From positions 372,001 through 436,000 of the forward strand of contig NZ_CP079869.1 of the NCBI RefSeq assembly GCF_025263265.1: a stretch of 64,000 nucleotides of DNA, given 5' to 3'. Below are positions 60,787-64,000 of the stretch, one piece after another. Made by a program: the position numbers and the translations under genes. Below the pieces are notes generated by a model. It saw only the letters and a list, made by a program, of their open reading frames with translations. It was not told the origin of the DNA and did not search any database. Source of the DNA: Mycobacterium sp. SMC-4. Its GTDB lineage: Bacteria; Actinomycetota; Actinomycetes; Mycobacteriales; Mycobacteriaceae. Numbering within the stretch: the first letter of the stretch is position 1; each line of letters starts with the position of its first letter.

Positions 60787-61203
60787 ATGACTCGGATGGG
60801 TGACCTCCTCGGACCCGAACCAGTGTTGCTGCCCGGCGATCCCGATGCCGAGGCCCGGCTCACCGCGGCCGAGGACCCGACCTCGGTGGCAGCCGCACAC
60901 CCGACGGCGTCGATCGCGTGGGCTGTTCTCGCCGAGCGGGCCCTCGACGACGATCAAACCATCACTGCCTACGCCTACGCCCGCACCGGCTATCACCGCG
61001 GCCTGGACCAACTGCGCCGCAACGGGTGGAAGGGTTTCGGTCCGGTGCCCTTCGGTCACGAGCCCAATCGCGGGTTCCTGCGTTGCGTCGCGGCGTTGGC
61101 GCGGGCCGCCGACTCGATCGGCGAGTCCGACGAGTATCAGCGCTGCCTGGATCTGCTCGACGACTGCGACCCGGCCGCGCGCGGCGCTCTCGGTCTGTCC
61201 TGA
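60787..61203 (+). CDS. DUF3151 protein (Rv0360c-like)
   Basis: 138 aa from ATG 60787 (MTRMGDLLGPEPVLLPGDPD). The conserved core AAHPTASIAWAVLAERALDD, AYARTGYHRGLDQLRRNGWK and PFGHEPNRGFLRCVAALARA has a TPR-like helical look. It is a conserved actinobacterial protein of unknown function. It converges with the CDF transporter gene with a 3-bp gap. Confidence 0.85.
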   Translation: MTRMGDLLGPEPVLLPGDPDAEARLTAAEDPTSVAAAHPTASIAWAVLAERALDDDQTITAYAYARTGYHRGLDQLRRNGWKGFGPVPFGHEPNRGFLRCVAALARAADSIGESDEYQRCLDLLDDCDPAARGALGLS

Positions 61204-61206
61204 CCG

Positions 61207-62100
61207 TCACCGCTGCGTCTGGCACGCACAGTCTGCTGCCGCGTCGGGCGGCTCGACCTGCACGGTGGAGTGTTCCAACCCGCGCGAGCTGAGCACGGCG
61301 CGGGCGTCGTCGAGCACCCGCGCCGAGTCCCGCCTGCTGGTCAGGTGCGCGGTGACCATGTCCTTGCCCGGAACCAGCGTCCACACATGCAGATCGTGCA
61401 CCTCGGTGACGCCGTCGACGGCGGCCAGCGCCCTGCGCAGTTCCTCGACGTCGATATGGCTCGGGGAGCTTTCCGACAGGATCCGCAGCGCGGCCCGGGC
61501 CAGCGAGATGGCGCGGGGTAACACCCACAGCGCCACGAAGACCGCCACCACGATGTCGGCGTAGGGCCATCCGGTGGTGACGGTGACGATGCCGGCGATC
61601 AGCACCCCGACACTGCCTACGGTGTCGGCCAGCACCTCCATGTAGGCGCCTTTGACCGCCAGGCTCTGCCGGGAGTGTGACCGCAACAGCATCACGACGA
61701 CGAGGTTGGCGGCCAGCCCCGCCAGCGCGACGACGATCAAGGGCACGCCCGGCACCTCGGGCGCGTCACCCAGGCGTTCGAGGGCCTCGTAGAGGATGAA
61801 CGTCGCCACGCCCAGCAGCAGCACCGCGTTGGCCACCGCGGTGAACACTTCGGCGCGGTGCCAGCCATAGGTGCGTGCCGGTGAGGTGCTGCCGCGACGG
61901 GCCAGCAGCACCGCGGTCAGTCCCATGAACATCGCGACCAGGTCGGTGAGCATGTGCCCGGCATCGGCCAGCAGGGCGATCGAGTTGATCGACAGCGCCG
62001 TGATCAGCTCGACCAGGAAAAACACGGTCAAGATGGCGGCGGCCAGGATCATCCGGGAGACCCGGGCATCGGTGTGACCGTGATCGTGTCCCGCACCCAT
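61207..62100 (-). CDS. CDF-family metal cation exporter (ZntB/CzcD type)
   Basis: 297 aa from ATG 62100. A His-rich N-terminus (MGAGHDHGHTDARVSR) precedes six helices with the transport site LADAGHMLTDLVAMFMGLTA and VLADTVGSVGVLIAGIVTV. The C-terminal cytoplasmic domain has VDGVTEVHDLHVWTLVPGKD and a terminal Cys pair (ADCACQTQR). It exports Zn2+ or a similar ion. A metal-sensor-type palindrome lies 11 bp upstream. Confidence 0.92.
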   Translation of the reverse strand: MGAGHDHGHTDARVSRMILAAAILTVFFLVELITALSINSIALLADAGHMLTDLVAMFMGLTAVLLARRGSTSPARTYGWHRAEVFTAVANAVLLLGVATFILYEALERLGDAPEVPGVPLIVVALAGLAANLVVVMLLRSHSRQSLAVKGAYMEVLADTVGSVGVLIAGIVTVTTGWPYADIVVAVFVALWVLPRAISLARAALRILSESSPSHIDVEELRRALAAVDGVTEVHDLHVWTLVPGKDMVTAHLTSRRDSARVLDDARAVLSSRGLEHSTVQVEPPDAAADCACQTQR

Positions 62101-62110
62101 GCGGATCAAT

Positions 62111-62130
62111 ATATGCGCATTACCGCATAT
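62111..62130. promoter_or_regulatory. ArsR/SmtB-type operator upstream of the CDF gene
   Basis: ATATGCG-CATTAC-CGCATAT is a perfect 7-bp-arm inverted repeat with a 6-bp spacer. The AT-rich ATATG...CATAT form resembles sites of SmtB/CzrA/NmtR zinc-nickel sensors. It sits just upstream of the exporter start. No such sensor gene lies in the window. Confidence 0.7.
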
Positions 62131-62141
62131 GTGACAAGCGG

Positions 62142-62915
62142 CTACAGCCACGCCGCCCAGAAGCGCGTCAACCGCCCGCCGAGCGACGACAGCGCGGACG
62201 GCACTCCCGACAGCTCGAACACCCAGTACACGGCGCCGAAGAACCACTGGTTCAGCGGCGGGGTGAGCAGCACGACCAGCAGGACCAGGAAGCCCCACTG
62301 ACTGACCGGTGCCACTGCGCGCCGGGTCGCGTCGCTCAGATGCGGCTCGAGTGCGCCGTAACCGTCCAGTCCCGGGATCGGCAGCAGGTTCAGCAGCAGG
62401 GCCGTCACCTGAAGGAACGCCAGAAACGCCAGCCCGGCCCAGAACACTGCGCGGGCAGGGTCGAACAGCACACGGGTCACCACCAGCAGCACCACGGCCA
62501 ACACCAGGTTCATCGCCGGGCCCGCCAGGCTGACCACGGTCCGCTGCCGGCGCGTCATCGCCGAGGTCTGCAGATAGACCGCGCCGCCGGGCAGGCCGAT
62601 CCCACCCAGCGCGATGAACAGCACCGGCAGGCCCAGCGACAGCAGCGGATGGGAGTACTTGCGTGGATTGAGCGTCAGATAACCCCGCCCGGCCACCCCG
62701 TGATCCCCGAACCGCCATGCGGTGTAGGCGTGACCGAACTCGTGCAGGCACAGCGACACCAGCCAGCCGCCCAGCACCAGGACGAACACCCCGACGTAGG
62801 CCATCGGCTGCACCCGCTCGGCCGCCAGCCACGCCAGCACCCCACCGGCGACCGTGGTGGCCACCAGAAACCAGAACCACACGCTCGGCCGCACGGACTG
62901 GCGCAGCGGGCCCAT
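62142..62915 (-). CDS. Site-2-protease family (M50) membrane protein (Rv0359-like)
   Basis: 257 aa from ATG 62915 (MGPLRQSVRPSVWFWFLVAT). The zinc motif LHEFGHA has H58, E59 and H62. The third ligand region is LLNLLPIPGLDGYGALEPHL, with the NPDG-like Asp. About six helices. It cleaves membrane-embedded substrates; targets are unknown. It overlaps functionally with the Rv0358-like gene just upstream (2-bp gap), as in M. tuberculosis. Confidence 0.88.
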   Translation of the reverse strand: MGPLRQSVRPSVWFWFLVATTVAGGVLAWLAAERVQPMAYVGVFVLVLGGWLVSLCLHEFGHAYTAWRFGDHGVAGRGYLTLNPRKYSHPLLSLGLPVLFIALGGIGLPGGAVYLQTSAMTRRQRTVVSLAGPAMNLVLAVVLLVVTRVLFDPARAVFWAGLAFLAFLQVTALLLNLLPIPGLDGYGALEPHLSDATRRAVAPVSQWGFLVLLVVLLTPPLNQWFFGAVYWVFELSGVPSALSSLGGRLTRFWAAWL

Positions 62916-62917
62916 GC

Positions 62918-64000
<1,083 letters not shown>

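Overview
The window is high-GC actinobacterial DNA. Its gene content and order match a fast-growing Mycobacteriaceae species (Mycolicibacterium-like). Diagnostic loci are the isoniazid-inducible iniB-iniA-iniC genes with iniR and lpqJ, etfD beside a PLP aminotransferase, dnaK-grpE-dnaJ-hspR, clpB next to the MmpL3 partner ttfA, and an fba to purA block. The order recalls the M. tuberculosis Rv0337c-Rv0344c and Rv0350-Rv0385 segments, rearranged and with inserted genes. Comparisons with M. tuberculosis are from memory; no search was run. I saw no rRNA, tRNA, insertion sequence, prophage or CRISPR array.

Region 1 (1-7,884), all on the minus strand: a three-subunit molybdenum hydroxylase of PaoABC type (Mo subunit cut by the window edge), a YibE/F membrane protein, an alanine/aspartate-type aminotransferase, and EtfD, the membrane Fe-S oxidoreductase that takes beta-oxidation electrons. 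EtfD carries a tail with five copies of a GLGIAxGARRPG motif. Two matching palindromes lie just upstream of it.

Region 2 (7,962-20,631): an enlarged ini envelope-stress island. It holds the LuxR/ATPase regulator IniR, two Hsp70-like membrane-anchored proteins (one with degraded nucleotide motifs), two proteins sharing the IniB N-terminal domain, the dynamin-like GTPases IniA and IniC, and two small single-pass proteins with Thr/Pro-rich tails. Two intergenic regions share clustered CCCCTA motifs.

Region 3 (20,671-23,387), minus strand: an F420-type oxidoreductase, a TIGR03085 protein, the lipoprotein LpqJ and a DUF5709 protein.

Region 4 (23,496-35,532): an IclR- and TetR-controlled catabolic cluster with a permease, a FAD amine/alcohol oxidase-like protein, an aminoaldehyde-type dehydrogenase, a sugar-acid-type IlvD/Edd dehydratase, a DmpG-type aldolase and an acylating aldehyde dehydrogenase. 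Together these suggest an undescribed route ending in pyruvate plus an acyl-CoA. A phytanoyl-CoA dioxygenase-like gene converges on it.

Region 5 (35,666-48,370): heat-shock genes. HspR operators (HAIR) precede both dnaK and clpB. Between them lie an aldose epimerase, a type II flavohemoglobin, a membrane transporter-like protein with a TetR, a GAP-family protein, a VOC protein and a CYTH protein.

Region 6 (48,515-64,000): TtfA, an SDR, a lipoprotein, a SpoU/TrmH methyltransferase, a TetR/MFS efflux pair, a GH76 mannanase-like protein, an NhaA-DsbA fusion, a DUF368 (undecaprenyl-phosphate translocase family) protein, a zinc alcohol dehydrogenase, class II FBP aldolase, an Rv0361-like membrane protein, a DUF3151 protein, a CDF metal exporter with a metal-sensor-type operator, an M50 protease, an Rv0358-like protein and the start of purA.
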